Positions 1-11,814 of a DNA stretch of 64,000 nucleotides are shown piece by piece (the first letter of the stretch is position 1; each line of letters begins with the position of its first letter). Origin of the DNA: Heterobilharzia americana (taxonomy: Eukaryota; Platyhelminthes; Trematoda; Strigeidida; Schistosomatidae); contig OX104134.1 of NCBI GenBank assembly GCA_944470555.2, forward strand, positions 72,596,678-72,660,677. The letters run 5' to 3'. The translations under genes and the position numbers were made by a program. The notes under the pieces were generated by a model. It made no database searches and was not told where the DNA came from. It saw nothing but the letters and a program-made list of their open reading frames with translations.

Positions 1-84
1 TTAGTTTACTTTATTTTTTCTAATCCTACTTGTTTATTTGTTTTCTTTAAGTTAAATGAATATTTTTCTTATCAACCAATATTT

Positions 85-260
85 TTGCATTGGAAACCTG
101 GGAGCACTGGACAGCTGTTTCGTACTAGTATGGGACTCCTCAGCAGTATGCACCCATGACCCCACCAGGGATCTATTTAGGGACCTTCAGGTTTCACGAC
201 CAGCACTTTGCCGTTGAACCCCTATGTCGGAATCCAGTGACTTATTTTTCCTACTTTTGT
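85..260 (-). repeat. Sm-alpha-like SINE with hammerhead, copy 1
   Basis: Read on the minus strand, this stretch begins with a degenerate tRNA-like pol III promoter and ends with a hammerhead ribozyme. The A-box-like block is the complement of 203-222 and the B-box-like block the complement of 165-183. This order (tRNA-like head, hammerhead tail) matches the schistosome Sm-alpha satellite/SINE-like family. A second copy points the other way at 520-655, and the heads of the two copies face each other. The boundaries are approximate. The family assignment rests on recognising the layout, not on an alignment. Confidence 0.65.
102..151 (-). ncRNA. hammerhead ribozyme (type I layout)
   Basis: The minus strand carries the core CTGAGGA (137-143), a 4-bp stem II with GTCC (133-136) and GTAC (122-125), the GAAA box (118-121), and a GTC cleavage triplet (110-112). 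Stem I is formed by 144-151 with 102-109; its inner CUG/CAG pairs are intact and one G-U wobble follows. Core residues and cleavage triplet are all present. The visible defect is one mismatch in stem II (GTAC where GGAC would pair fully). Stem III is very short, as in the schistosome hammerheads. Whether it self-cleaves is unknown. Confidence 0.7.
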
Positions 261-519
261 CAGTTCACGAAATGGTGCGGCCTCCGTCCAAAATTGTCAT
301 TGAGTAACTATCCTCATGTTCGACTTATTTGGCTTCACTGATCGTGAATTCTCATTGGAACTTCAGGAACCACATCTCGAAGCTAGTCACCAATGAGCGC
401 CATTAAAATCTAATCTGGAGGTTTGTGGATACTTACTAATTGGTTTCAGGTTGAAATTCATCATTAGACGGTGACTGCGCCATGTCGTGAACTGACAGAA
501 GTAGAAAATTTGAACCACT

Positions 520-655
520 GTGTTTTGACCCACTGGCTCAACGTTAAGGTGCTGGCCACGGGGTCTGAATGTTCTCGGTTATGACCCCGGTAGAGTCATG
601 ACTCCCCGCTCTCAGGATTCCCAATACTAGGACAAAGTAGCTGTCCAGTACTTCA
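520..655 (+). repeat. Sm-alpha-like SINE with decayed hammerhead, copy 2
   Basis: The plus strand shows an A-box-like block at about 533-549 (TGGCTCAACGTTAAGGT), a weak B-box-like block at 576-588, and then hammerhead remains at 611-651. The CTGANGA core has become CTCAGGA, stem II's first strand is TTCC opposite GGAC, and the GAAA box is lost (AAAG). The GTC cleavage triplet and CAGTAC survive. It is probably an old, inactive copy. It lies in inverted orientation to the copy at 85-260. Confidence 0.55.
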
Positions 656-660
656 ACATT

Positions 661-2940
661 CAACATTTCAACATTCTTCCAACTGATGTCAGTCCATGAT
701 GAATTCGAACCTGAAACTAATCATTAGACTTGCACAAACTTCAAGATTCAATACTTTTATATTTTATATATTTTATCGAAAGATAATTATTTGCGGTAAT
801 ATCCAGTTATATATTGATCAATGCAACCTTTGAACCATGTTTATTGTTAAAAGGTAGTTTTTGTAAGTGACACTGGATGATGCAGGGGAAAAATCACTGA
901 GGGAAGACTATCCCCCTAATGATCACAGATGTCTCTTGTTACTTCAGTGCCTGTAAGCACAAAATGAAGTCATGGCTTTCTTCTAGCCGACTGTCTCCAT
1001 CAGACACACAAATACATGGCTTCTTCAAGCCGCATCACGTAGGCTGGTAGCCTCTTATATGCTTGAACAATAAACTTTATATTCCACCTTTTGATGGTCA
1101 CTCAGTTTTGTTGATAAATGGAAAGGTCGGCAATATAACGAAGGTGTATTGAAACGTCGTTAAATATGTACAAAATACAGGAATTGATACATTTACACTG
1201 ATCCTGGCTATTTTCAGGCCTTTCTAGATTTAAATTTCCTATTTATTTTCATCTCTTCAACCAATTCGATATTTACACGTTGGTTCAGGTGCCTGCTCTT
1301 GAAACTTCGGAGTGAGACAATTGGCTGAAAAAGGCTTCGTGGATATATGGCTTCTTATAGCGGTTTTATCAATCTTTCTGCAAACTATAACATAATCATA
1401 TAATAAAACGTGTTCAATAGGCTTCAGTCAGTACTGAACACTAATAACCAGTTAGCTACGTCGGTTACCCATTTGTAACCGATTTCTGTAAAGTAGTTTA
1501 CTTTACCACAGTCTAATTTTTGGATGCCGTCATCAGAACATTATTTAAAAACCAATATTACAAATGCCACACTTTTCACCAACTGGCCAATGCAAGTTCA
1601 GGTAGGGCAAAAATCAATAAACTCTGAGCAGAAGTTTTTCTACACGTGACAAAAATATGTAATACATAAATGTAATTGCTTTACCTGTTCATAAACACTC
1701 TTCTAAGCCTCCGACGAGTCGATAAAATTTACTTTCGCTTATGACCAATCAGATTTTTATCAACGAAAGAACTTTGCCGTTAGATTTCATTTTTTCCATT
1801 CATTATTGAGTGAGTACATGTTAGCTTATATAGTCATTCTAAATTGAGACTTATATAAAGTAATCTACATGTAAGCGGTAACTTAGTTATTTCTACAAAG
1901 TGGCAGTATCATGTAACCGTCTGACATAGAAAGCATAATGTAATCATAAGTAATCAGTCACTGAAATTTTATAGCATACCGCATCCCTGTTTTATTTACT
2001 AAAGTCGAGTAATAATTGTATGGTAAAACATGACTTTGAATTAATAAAAAGGATTTCGACGTAAGCAGTGCAAATGCATCAGCAATTTAGATGAAGAGAC
2101 AATATTGGTCAAAGCAATAACACAGGTAATATCATTTCGGAATTAAAAGTTTGATGTGCAGCACTGATTCGTCAAGCTCTCAACCTGTTTATTTAGATGT
2201 AGTTCCATATAATACAGGTGACTTAGACAACAAAAACAATTCTATGCCATAGAAGCAGCTAACATTCCTCGACATATTCAGCTTCACATTCAAAGTAATC
2301 AGGAACTGTCAGCTTCGTAGAGAATGATGACACTATTGTATTTCATCACCTCGGCTACGTACAAGCTAGTCAAAATAAATTACCGGAAAAGTAAAAGATG
2401 TACATATACTGTAAAGCTGGAAACTGTCTTTTTTTATATAAGGGTAATCAGTTACATCAAAGTGGAAGTTTGAATTACAACATCAGTTGACGGTTTTAAA
2501 CATATTTTAGGGTGATCACTAAAAAATATTCAGAAAAACAAAACAATTGCTTAGGTTGATGGAAAATCAGTAAATCCTGTCCCAAATGGGACAGGAAAGT
2601 TAGAGAAATAAATTATATCACCTTATCCAACAAAATTGATATGATTGCTCTTTTCACGTTTGAGAAATTAAGCAAGTGCATGAAGTTTCGATTTTTGTTC
2701 GCAAAAATGGGAATTATTTCTCATGTTCTCCCCCTATTCTAAAATCCATGCTTTAGTTTCGATTCATAGCTAGCAAATTTTTTTCATTTTACCACCATCG
2801 CCTAAATGGAAAAATAGCAGTGCGATATCTTGTAGCTTATATTAATGGCATAAACTTTAGATTATTGCTGAATTTTATTCTTATTCATCTTCTTACTGTC
2901 TGGCCATCGATTTAAGTTTCAATTTACTTGGCTGTGGCTA
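661..2940. other. no recognised gene; AT-rich intergenic DNA
   Basis: I see no coding exon, no known repeat and no RNA gene here, apart from the short hairpin listed at 2575-2596. The open frames are short and match no family I recognise. Confidence 0.5.
2575..2596. repeat. perfect 9-bp hairpin
   Basis: TCCTGTCCC and GGGACAGGA form a perfect 9-bp stem around the loop AAAT. The string GTCCCAAAT also occurs in stem-loop II of schistosome hammerheads, but no CTGANGA core lies next to it and the GAAA is displaced. It may be a wrecked hammerhead SINE or a chance palindrome. Confidence 0.6.
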
Positions 2941-2944
2941 ACAG

Positions 2945-3072
2945 TGTATGCGAGGACGTGCGTTTCGTCAGATGCATCTGCACCCCAGTAAGTGATGCTG
3001 TTTCCACTGAGACTCTAACCTTGTACCCATCGCATAGAACCATTGAGCGTTATCCACTAGGTCACTTAGACA
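2945..3072 (-). repeat. tRNA-derived SINE, family c
   Basis: On the minus strand an A box lies at 3047-3064 (TGACCTAGTGGATAACGC) and a B box at 3009-3020 (GGTTAGAGTCTC), spaced as in a tRNA gene. The sequence continues past the tRNA-like part into a tail that is recognisably shared with the copy at 52585-52706. The arms do not fold into a proper cloverleaf, so this is a SINE head rather than a tRNA gene. Confidence 0.6.
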
Positions 3073-3074
3073 TG

Positions 3075-5095
3075 CTGCTTACCACTTCTACAACTAAGTA
3101 AATTACAACAATAAATATTCAGGCAATACGATGGCATTCACATAGCAGCCGTTAAGTAAGCAATCTAAAAAGCAACAGACCAAACATTGAAAACAAACAG
3201 TGACAGCGTATAGCCTGTTGTGAAAAGAAGCACAGCATACAAGTGAAATCATCACATTACTAACTGTTATGCTGAAATAGAAATTCCTTCCAGTGATTAA
3301 AAACGAACACAACTGTGGTCAAACTTAAGGCATTTTATACGTCAATATTCACTCAAATCCTTTTAATTATATATTCGTAATACAGATAATTGATTACAAA
3401 CAAGTGGTTTTAATTTGAGCTTTTTAGATACCAACCAGTTGATGAGTACAATCAGACGAACGTGATAGCCAGCTAGAAGATAATTACGGCCTTTTTAATG
3501 GACAAGAAGAGGAAAGCCAAATGTAGGGATTCATTTTCAGCTACATTTATTGTAGACGTCTCAAAAGATTTCAAGGCAAAATCAGCCTTATAATGGTGTA
3601 GTGTTCAGTAGTGAGATAAATAACAGATGGCGAAGTGACATAGATTTGCGAACGAAAACTTTTCATCATGCCGCAAAAATACAGACAGCAAATAAGAACA
3701 AAATCTCAGATAACACTAAGAAAAGCTCCAAACAGCTTTTTCTAGATATGTTTTAGAAAGACGACCTAACTAATTGTGTGAGTAGTGTGGTCAGGACAAA
3801 TATCTCTGACAGATGATCATGAGCACAGCTTACGTCTCTTTTGCCAGTTGTTCGAGACAGTCTAGCATATTTCACCAAAGTGAAAAATTCTTGAAAAATT
3901 ACTGACCAGCAGTTTTCGTTATTTCAATCGGTTAAGTATCCGGTTCACAGGCCCACTATAGAAGCACAAAGAATTAAGAGTCTCAAGATGTTTTTTTCCG
4001 AACAAAGATTTCACTTAGAATAAAAATGCGTTATCTTCAAGCTTAGTTTCAGAGATGCTTCCCTGAGCCTAAAATAATAAAGTTGAAACAGTAGTCGAAG
4101 CCCTGATACACATAATATTGTCATATAAGCAGAAAAAATGCTACTATTTTTAGGGAAAATTGACATTTTATGTTCTTCTCATAAGTGATTTAGAATGTTT
4201 GAAATTTTGATTTTTTCACTTTTTTGCTCTAGTTGACGAAAGGTACCAGATGCAAAGACGCTGATTATGTCGATGAAAAAAATACTCAGCAAACATGAAA
4301 ACTGGTGGTTTGGATACCCACTAAAAATGGCTATGTTGATGTGGTTGTGGACCGATTTACCAACATCCTTTGTCCTTCAGGTAGACATAAATTAATGATA
4401 GATGGATAATAAAAGGTTTGTCAGTTTCTGTTTTCAGTCGGTCAAACAATCGATTCTTTCTGAAAATTCAGTCTAAAAAGCATGGTGTTTTGATAACTAA
4501 ATAGGGAATTTCGTTTACAGTGCAGCCGAAAAGTTGACTGGGACAACAAATTCATCCTACAGTGAAGCAGTCTTTTCTTACTGTATGACACTTTAAACAC
4601 TAATTTCCACATTCATAAAGGCAACTAAACAATTTCGACGAATGGATTTGATAGTTATTGTTCCTTTCTTTGTGATATCGCTCGTTTTCACTTCTACACA
4701 AATGAAGCAGGTACTGTTATTTCTTTTGCATTTGGTTCAAGTAACACAGCTTCATTGAATAGTCTGTCGCCACCGGAATAATTTATATATTATCCTTTTC
4801 TCACTGTTAGTAGCCACATTTAAAGCAGTGATTTCAGCTAGATTTACATTTTTAGCTTGGGTCCGGTAATTTCATTCATTTAAGCTTCCAGGCACTGATA
4901 GCATAAACAACCACGGTTGATTAACTAAACTATTGTATTTAAACTTAAAGCCAAGAAAATGGATTTGGTGCAAATATTGATCGATCACTGGAAAGCCTTT
5001 AATCTTATGCTTTCTAGTCCTGAGAGATGACCGAGTTTTATCAATCATTTTGCAACGCGGGGAACAGGCTGAGAGGCTCACCATGGTGGTGCGCT
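3075..5095. other. no recognised gene
   Basis: Open frames of about 70 codons occur on the minus strand (3103-3312, 4872-5084), but they have no recognisable domain, no clear splice context and no relation to each other. I regard them as chance frames. Confidence 0.45.
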
Positions 5096-5099
5096 TTGA

Positions 5100-5280
5100 T
5101 GAATGTTAGTTCGTAGAAGGCAGTCAGAAGGGAAACCCGCTTGATCTAAGTTTCGTGCGTTGTGGTATTCTTCAGCAAGGCGTATCTAAAACCTCAAGGG
5201 AAAAGATGTCCGTTGTGAGATTCGAATCCACATTACCAACTGTTGCTGTCAGGAATGCTACCACTGAGCTACTCGGGCCA
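5100..5280 (-). repeat. tRNA-derived SINE, family a (best copy)
   Basis: The minus strand begins with a near-perfect tRNA-like head. The A box is CCGAGTAGCTCAGTGGTAG (complement of 5258-5276) and the B box GGATTCGAATC (complement of 5219-5229). A body of about 110 nt follows. Parts of that body recur at 9930-10060 (-) and 19305-19395 (+), which shows it is a dispersed family. Both pol III boxes look usable. A genuine tRNA is unlikely because the acceptor and D stems do not pair. Confidence 0.7.
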
Positions 5281-5284
5281 CAAC

Positions 5285-6765
5285 TGTTGGACTAGACTAC
5301 ATGCATTGATTAGTATTTGAAATTGGTATATAAAATTTTTATGTTGATTATTTTGCCTTATAAGATCAGTTAGATCTTGTGGTCACAAAAGCTTACTTCC
5401 CAATAAACTTTGAAGTTTTAACGCAACTCTAGTTCCAGGCTTATCGACAACGTAATGAAGTGTTCCTAAGGTGACTCTCTTGTACAATAACACTGTGGAG
5501 TCAACAATAAAAGTTCTATAGTAGTTTATCTGAAAACTAGTTAAATACTCGATTTGTTCTGTTTCCCATTTAACAAAACAGGAGAACAAACTAGAAGTAC
5601 ACAAACTGCAAAGCCTTCCGCAGTTTTCTGTTGATTACGCTATATTATACATCTTAAAATGCACACGAAAATATGATTTTTGTTTTCAAGACAAGTTGTT
5701 ACTATATAAATACTTATTTTCGTGACTGTATAAAAGGTGTCTCAAAATTTTGGAGGGACCTAGAATTATCTATGGAAAACAAACTGTGGTTACAACAGCT
5801 TCCAGTGAATAATAATCACACTGTTCCACTTTAAAGATACATTTCACCAACAAATTGTAATGGAACTGAACATACTAGAAATTAGGTTTTACCCATATTA
5901 ATCGGTTTAATCTGCGTGCATGCATAAAACAACATGACATTTGCTGAAACTTGATTTAGTAATCCCCTGCTAGAAGAGCAGATCAATTTTCAAATTCGCG
6001 TTAGGAAAATATTTAATATAATTAGTTGCATACCTTACAGAATACTTCTGCATGCTTGCAGTAATCAAATCAGTTCTATGGTCTGAAGTATTTCAGTGTA
6101 ACGTTACTGTGACCGCATACGCTTATTTCTTACGAAAATCAGGATATATAAATTTCGCACGTCTATGTTGCTCAGTCAGTTCAATTCTATGGTGAAAACG
6201 ATGAAACTGTCTGCAGAACTTCATGTCAAAGATTCTTATCTAAATGTCTTAATCTGTGTTGTGGTACATTCAACCTACCACATAAGACAACAACTCTTTT
6301 TCTGTGAAACATTGACAAAGATAATAAGTAACCAGAAACCTGAGATCAAGGCTGAAAATGTGACATATACCAGAAACTGCATCAAAAAACCTCAACATGT
6401 ATTCATTTATAGTCCGATAAGATAGTCTGTTCAGACACAGAAACCAGTTCAGACTTTTATACATATATCAACATCCAACCACACAGACAGCTTACTGCAG
6501 ATAAAAAAATGAAAGACTTTAGGTGCTTTATAGATGTTAGCCAAACAAACAAATAAGCACCAGTTTTCGAAATTGTTAATAACCTAAGATTTTAAAGAGA
6601 AAACAGCTGATCAAATACCCAATTTAAACAATTACGTGTACAGGACAAGTATGAATCAGATACGAAACAATAGAAGTAATTAAAAGCTCAGATATATAAA
6701 CAGAAAACTTTCAGTCATGAAAACTAGGAATATTCAAATGAAGTGTTGGTAGTCTATTGAATGAT
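5285..6765. other. no recognised gene
   Basis: The longest open frame (6165-6425, +, 86 codons) has no similarity I can name. It has neither the composition nor the neighbours that would suggest an exon. Nothing else is supported. Confidence 0.45.
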
Positions 6766-6997
6766 GTGAGGATTTCATTATTTCTGGGCAGCCTGCTTGA
6801 ACTTTAGGCTACCTCATTTTATCACGACATATATTGAGTTAAATTTGTCCTTTCTATATTGTTTTAGTCGTTCAATTGTCATTTCATCTTACTGTACGCT
6901 GTCGAACGTTACTAAAATCTTCACAACCTATCACTTTACAAGCTGATAAGCAAATTATAAAAAGCACTACGGTGGATGGCCACAGGCTCTCAAGCTT

Positions 6998-7336
6998 ATG
7001 GTCATAAATCAAATGACTATTCCAGGAATTCTTAGCACAAACTGCAGGTCGTTACCGGAGAAAGTTGATTACCATCAGTTACTATTATCCACACATTTTT
7101 ATCGTAATACGGGTGTAATAGCGCTGCAATTAACATGGCTTTGTAACCTGTATGACAACCATTCAGTTTGCTCTAGCGGTTTCAAATTATTTGGGCAAGA
7201 TCGAAGCTTTTCCAAGAAGAAACTTGGTGGAGATGTAGCAACACTAATCAATACAAACTGGTCCACCTCCAACTACGTATGCTTTAGCCTCTCTAACGAA
7301 AAGATTGAGTGTATTACCATTAAATGTCATCCTTAA
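6998..7336 (+). pseudogene. CR1-like endonuclease domain (broken)
   Basis: This open stretch of 112 codons reads as the N-terminal half of an APE-type endonuclease, which would nick target DNA for target-primed reverse transcription. Near residue 14 it has ILSTNCRSLPEKVD, equivalent to the usual N-A-R-S-L motif. Later it has FKLFGQDRS and GGDVATLI, the GY-lF-RDR and GGGVAiyv blocks. The catalytic glutamate of the usual E-T-W motif is replaced: the sequence reads ALQLTWL. The frame then stops and picks up again in other frames. Confidence 0.75.
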
Positions 7337-8191
7337 CATTTGAGTTAATACAGATACATGTAATTAACAAACTTTCATGTCACATGTGACTGCAGTTTCT
7401 CAGATTTGTCAACTTTTGTTGACGATTTCACTCAAAATCGCTGCTCCCATTCTGTGTAACTCCTTGCCTATAGTCTGGGAAGATTTTAACCCATATGGCT
7501 GCAGTTTTCTTGTGTAATTAGGTGATGAAAATATGGTTAATTTCCCTACAGGTCTTAATTCCACCCTAGACTTAATATTCACAAATGACTGGCAAATATA
7601 AAGCCCGTGAAGGGGCTCCGCTGCTGAATTATGATCACCTTATTGTATGTGTTTTACCTAAAGTGTACGGTAAGTTACACCAGAAGGCTTTCGGACATCT
7701 TTCCAAGAAAGTACAGTACAGTTATTATTCACAGGGGAATATACTACGTTTGAGAAGCATGTTTAAAGAAACAGACTGGGATATATTTGCTCATGAATTC
7801 TTAGCCAACACTATTACGAATATCAAAAGTTATTTCAGATTCCGTCTGGACATATGCTGCTCTGTTAAAACAGTCTATACGAAATTCGACAGACATTTCT
7901 CTCCTTATCTGAAGAGATTCCGGAGAGAAAAAGAAAAGGTTTCATAAAGTAAAAGATCACCCTGGCATTAGAAGACTTAACTACCTAACTAAGTGTGAAA
8001 TATAACGTCTAAATACCATTTGCAACCGGAAGTTTCTTGCGTGTGAGAACTCTTTTAATATGTGGAAATTATTTAACAAGCTCACTGGTGGAAAATAGGC
8101 AACAAAAGAAGCTTGTTTGGATGTCTATGCGTTAAACTAGTCATTCAAACGTCGGCAAGCTGACTTCATCATTTCTAATGTCAATGGTCAA

Positions 8192-9198
8192 ATGGATAGC
8201 TGCTTTCCTGGCTTTTATACGCATAATATATTTAAATGTCTTACATCCTTAAATTCATCCCAAAATCTAGGTCCTGATGGTGTTCCAAGTATTATATTTA
8301 GAAAATATGCGGATATTTTATGTCATTCCCTTAAAGATATCTTCAATCTATCGTTTTCTAAAAATACAATATCCGCTGCCTAGAAAAATATCAAAGTTGT
8401 ACCCGTGTCCATATCATCTTCTAGATCTGATATCACATTTCAACCGATCGCTATATCTTCCGTATTTTTGAAGACAATGGAAAAATTAATTCTCCTTGTG
8501 CTTGAGGTTTCACTGAGGGTTTTCAGAGATCCAAAATAGTTTGCTTACAAACACAAGAGAAGTACCTTAGACACTGCCATCGTCTTGCATCATAATATTA
8601 TTTCTAGTCTCGACAGAGGTGCTGAGTATGTTCGTTGTGCCTTTTGGATTACTCATCAGCCTTTCAGCCTGTTCCTAAACCATTCTTGTCGAATGAGCTT
8701 ACCATAGCTAATACAGAGCCATAGATTACAAAGTGGCTGTACTCATATTTTTCTGAAAGGAAATAGTATACCACCTACAAAGGGAAGCACTCCACTTCAT
8801 TGCTTACTGAAGCTGATTTGCTTTAAGGTGCTGTGCTTCCTCCTTTTCTGTGTTCCTTCTTTTTGCATGATTTACCTTATTCTGTTGAAACTAATTTAAT
8901 TAAGTATACTGATGACCTGACGGTGTCTATTCCAGTTAGATCTTACTTCGATTGCTCTGAACTGAATGGGTTTTTATCTGCAATTGAACAACGGCCTCCT
9001 TCAAATGGCCTCAAGTTAAAGCCTTCTAAATGTCAAACGCTTAATTTAGCCTCAAGCGTAAACAAGAATTGTGTGAACTGCGTAGCTTCCATGATACCTG
9101 TTGCATTGATGGTATTTCTGCAGAAAATAAATCGAGTGTTAACTACCTTCGATTGCATTTTGCTTCTGATCTCTGTCGGTTATCTCATATTTTGTTGA
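8192..9198 (+). pseudogene. CR1-like reverse transcriptase (broken)
   Basis: RT blocks appear in sequence but across several frames and stops. NLGPDGVPSIIFRKYAD is the fingers block near 8260-8320. QPIAISSVFLKTMEKLI is the R-P-I-s-l-L block near 8440-8490. FAYKHKRSTLDTA is near 8540. The catalytic box YTDD is at 8905-8916, in the position of the usual F/Y-A-D-D. The catalytic aspartates are intact, but the whole domain is interrupted (for example stops after 8383 and near 8540) and could not give one protein. Confidence 0.8.
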
Positions 9199-9929
9199 CT
9201 AGTAAACAGATCTTTCGCTTAACGTATTACATAAAGGAATTGAGGCTGTTTGTTATAACTCAACTTCTACTTTTACAATTTGTTAATTCCTGCAATTTAC
9301 CTATTCCTCTCTATTGTTCCCTGCTGATCTTTTCTGGTCTACTTAAAGTACTCTGTTTTATTGCGCTAGGCTTTGGAAGCCTTCAGTATAGTGAGTGCTG
9401 TGCCTCTAACCCAACTGATTAACAACGTAGTTGACAAACGTTTCAATTCTAGCAGGCAGATAGCTACAGTATTTTTGACTGACACTGAGCATCCAAGTCA
9501 TTCACAGCTCTCTTCTAGTGTCTTCTCGGGGAGGACGAGACGAAATTACATAGAACTGCACGTTCGTATAAATAAATACAAGAATTTGACTGTACTTTAT
9601 CTAGCACGCATATTATTAGAGGAAAAAAAGCTATAGCAGAACTTACATATCAACTTTGTAACAGTTAACAATCTCATTCCAATAATTTGATCAACAGTGT
9701 AAAATTTTCTCGTTTTTAATATTTTTTTTCATTACTTAAATTTTATAATGACACAATTCAAAATGTTGTAAAGGAGTATACACATACATGTATTGTTGTT
9801 GTTGCGATATATCATGCTGAGAATTCCAAATTGTACCAAAAATTATTTGGAATAAAGTAAATATTAGTATTATTCCTACGATGAAAGTGAATGGATTTTT
9901 CACCCATTACCTAGTGATTCACCGAATCT

Positions 9930-10060
9930 AGTTTGTTGGAGGGAATCGGTGGAAGGCCCTAACCTCAGGCTTGTTGAAACTCATTGATAAGGGATGTCTG
10001 CAACTTCAAGGAAAGTGATATTCGCTATGAGATTCAAACCCTATCGGCATTCAGAACTTG
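9930..10060 (-). repeat. SINE family a, decayed copy
   Basis: The minus strand has the B-box-like GGGTTTGAATCTC followed by a body related to that of the copy at 5100-5280. The A box is not recognisable. It sits just past the 3' end of CR1-like copy 1. Confidence 0.5.
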
Positions 10061-10064
10061 ACAA

Positions 10065-11810
10065 AATCAAAATGGATACTGTCTGTTAACCAATCAATGA
10101 ATATCCTTAACTATTTGTTCTCAATTTGCTAGAGGTAGATAGAGGACATCCTCTGAATGTGACACAAAGCTAAGGCTCATGAAAGAAGGGATTTCATACA
10201 CTTTCTGAAGGTCTTTCACAAAAATTCAATACTAGATTTTACCAGCTGATACTGTATTGTCTATTTTGAATACATTTTAATACTCAAACCTGTTAGATAC
10301 TCTCAAATGTTATAGTGAGAGTCATTGTTTTCTTGATGAGTTACGGTGACTTGTGAAGAATAGTAAAACAAATGGCTGTAGAGCATCTATATTAAAGAAA
10401 TTCAAAAAGATGACTTTTTGCTCACCGTTCACAAACAGCTTTATTGATATCAAAAATATGTTTAGCTCAGAATCTGTCAGTACCGGTATTTCTTCCTCCC
10501 CCATCCCAGTGCAATAATTTTCACAAAATATTTTTGTACGTTAGTGAACTTTCAATGAAACTTCTCTGTGGTAAATGCTCATAAATCATTCGCACTGAAC
10601 GACCATAGTCAAGCTTTACATCGACGAACCCCTGGATGTTATGTAATATGAAGCATTGGAGTCTTTAATAAAATATAAACAAGTTTCAAAATATGATTTG
10701 CTGTTTCTTGAAGTTCATTTTCTCGTGGTAATCAAAAATGTTGTCTGACTTCAAAATACATTGACCAAAACTGTATTCCGTGGTGAAACTCCCGTGTTGT
10801 TTTCATCTCAAATTACCACCTGCAGAAATCAAATAAGAAAATTCTGTAGAAGTAGATTAATAATTAACAACACCTGAAGTTCCACCTATCCTGTGTCATT
10901 TAAGACATATGTTAAATGATGTCTGTATACTTATTTATGTCAAACGAGTGGGCTACCAAAAGATTTCTGTAGGATTCACATACTCATTTCTTCCGCAAAT
11001 TGTGTAGCCACCTATTTCTACGTTCAATACTAGTTAAATTTTGATAGGGTTCAGAAGAAAATAAAGGTGGTTAGACCAAAGTATGACTTCACTTGATGAA
11101 GTCTCTGACCAGTGATCTGAGTCTTGTAAACGTCCTAACTGAAGCCATTGTGGCAACCGAAATCATTGTTTGAAGATTCTAGGTTACATAACTAAGAATC
11201 GCTCAATATACCTACATTATTTGCATTTCCTTGTCCTTCACCTTGTTGCCTTGTATCTTGATATGCCAATCTGAAAAGCAGCCGTTTCCATCACTCCAAA
11301 TTAATTCTGTCTTAAGTTGATAATTACTATATGCACTTATCAGTTCAACTGCTCCTATGGCGTGCAGTTAGACAGCATTACAAATGTGTTAAATTTTGTT
11401 ACCTTTGGTCGACAGTGGTCATGTTATTGACGTGTATAGCATTCCATAAAATCTTTCCAATACAATTTGCACTCGCTGAGGCTATGGGAATTAGAGAAAA
11501 CAAACCTAGTTTGTGTGTACAGAAAATGTTTGTGTAGCCTTGGTCAGAAAAAACCTAATAAATGACTTCAAAGATAAATTCAGTTTTCATCCTCTTCAAC
11601 TTTCTGCACACCTTTCACAAAAGTTTATTCGATTAGACTACGATTATCTACACATTTCATCATTTAATATTGCGTAACTTTTGTCTGTCTAAGTTTTGAC
11701 CTACGTTGTTTGTCTAGATGCTTGCAGTACCATATATTTTCCGTTATTCTAAACATTAATGAGATAGATATTATTATTGCTAATAATATTATTTGTGCTG
11801 GGTGATGACT
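10065..11810. other. no recognised gene
   Basis: Only short, unrelated open frames (60-68 codons) are present. I find no repeat shared with other parts of the window and no RNA gene. Confidence 0.45.
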
Positions 11811-11814
11811 GAAG

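Larger units (their letters stand above)
6770..9871 (+). mobile_element. CR1-like non-LTR retrotransposon, copy 1
   Basis: This is a nearly full-length but decayed LINE of about 3.1 kb. From 5' to 3' it has a short leader, an APE-type endonuclease (about 6998-7336), a linker, a reverse transcriptase (about 8190-9200) and a 3' UTR ending near a GGAATAAAG motif. Copies of the same family lie at 23300-25210 (-) and 39400-42430 (-). Comparison with those copies set the boundaries: the leader similarity starts near 6770, and the shared 3' tail ends near 9870. Several stops and frameshifts break the ORF, so this copy cannot move on its own. CR1-like is inferred from the endonuclease and RT wording; no phylogeny was run. 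Confidence 0.85.

Noticed and set aside
410..440. W-R-F-like codons as a candidate SLC6 TM1 exon
   Set aside because: The flanking residues do not match N-V-W-R-F-P-Y and no splice sites fit. It lies between the two hammerhead SINE copies.
5208..5280. Possible tRNA gene on the minus strand
   Set aside because: A and B boxes are good, but the acceptor and D stems do not pair and related sequences are dispersed, so a SINE head is the better call.
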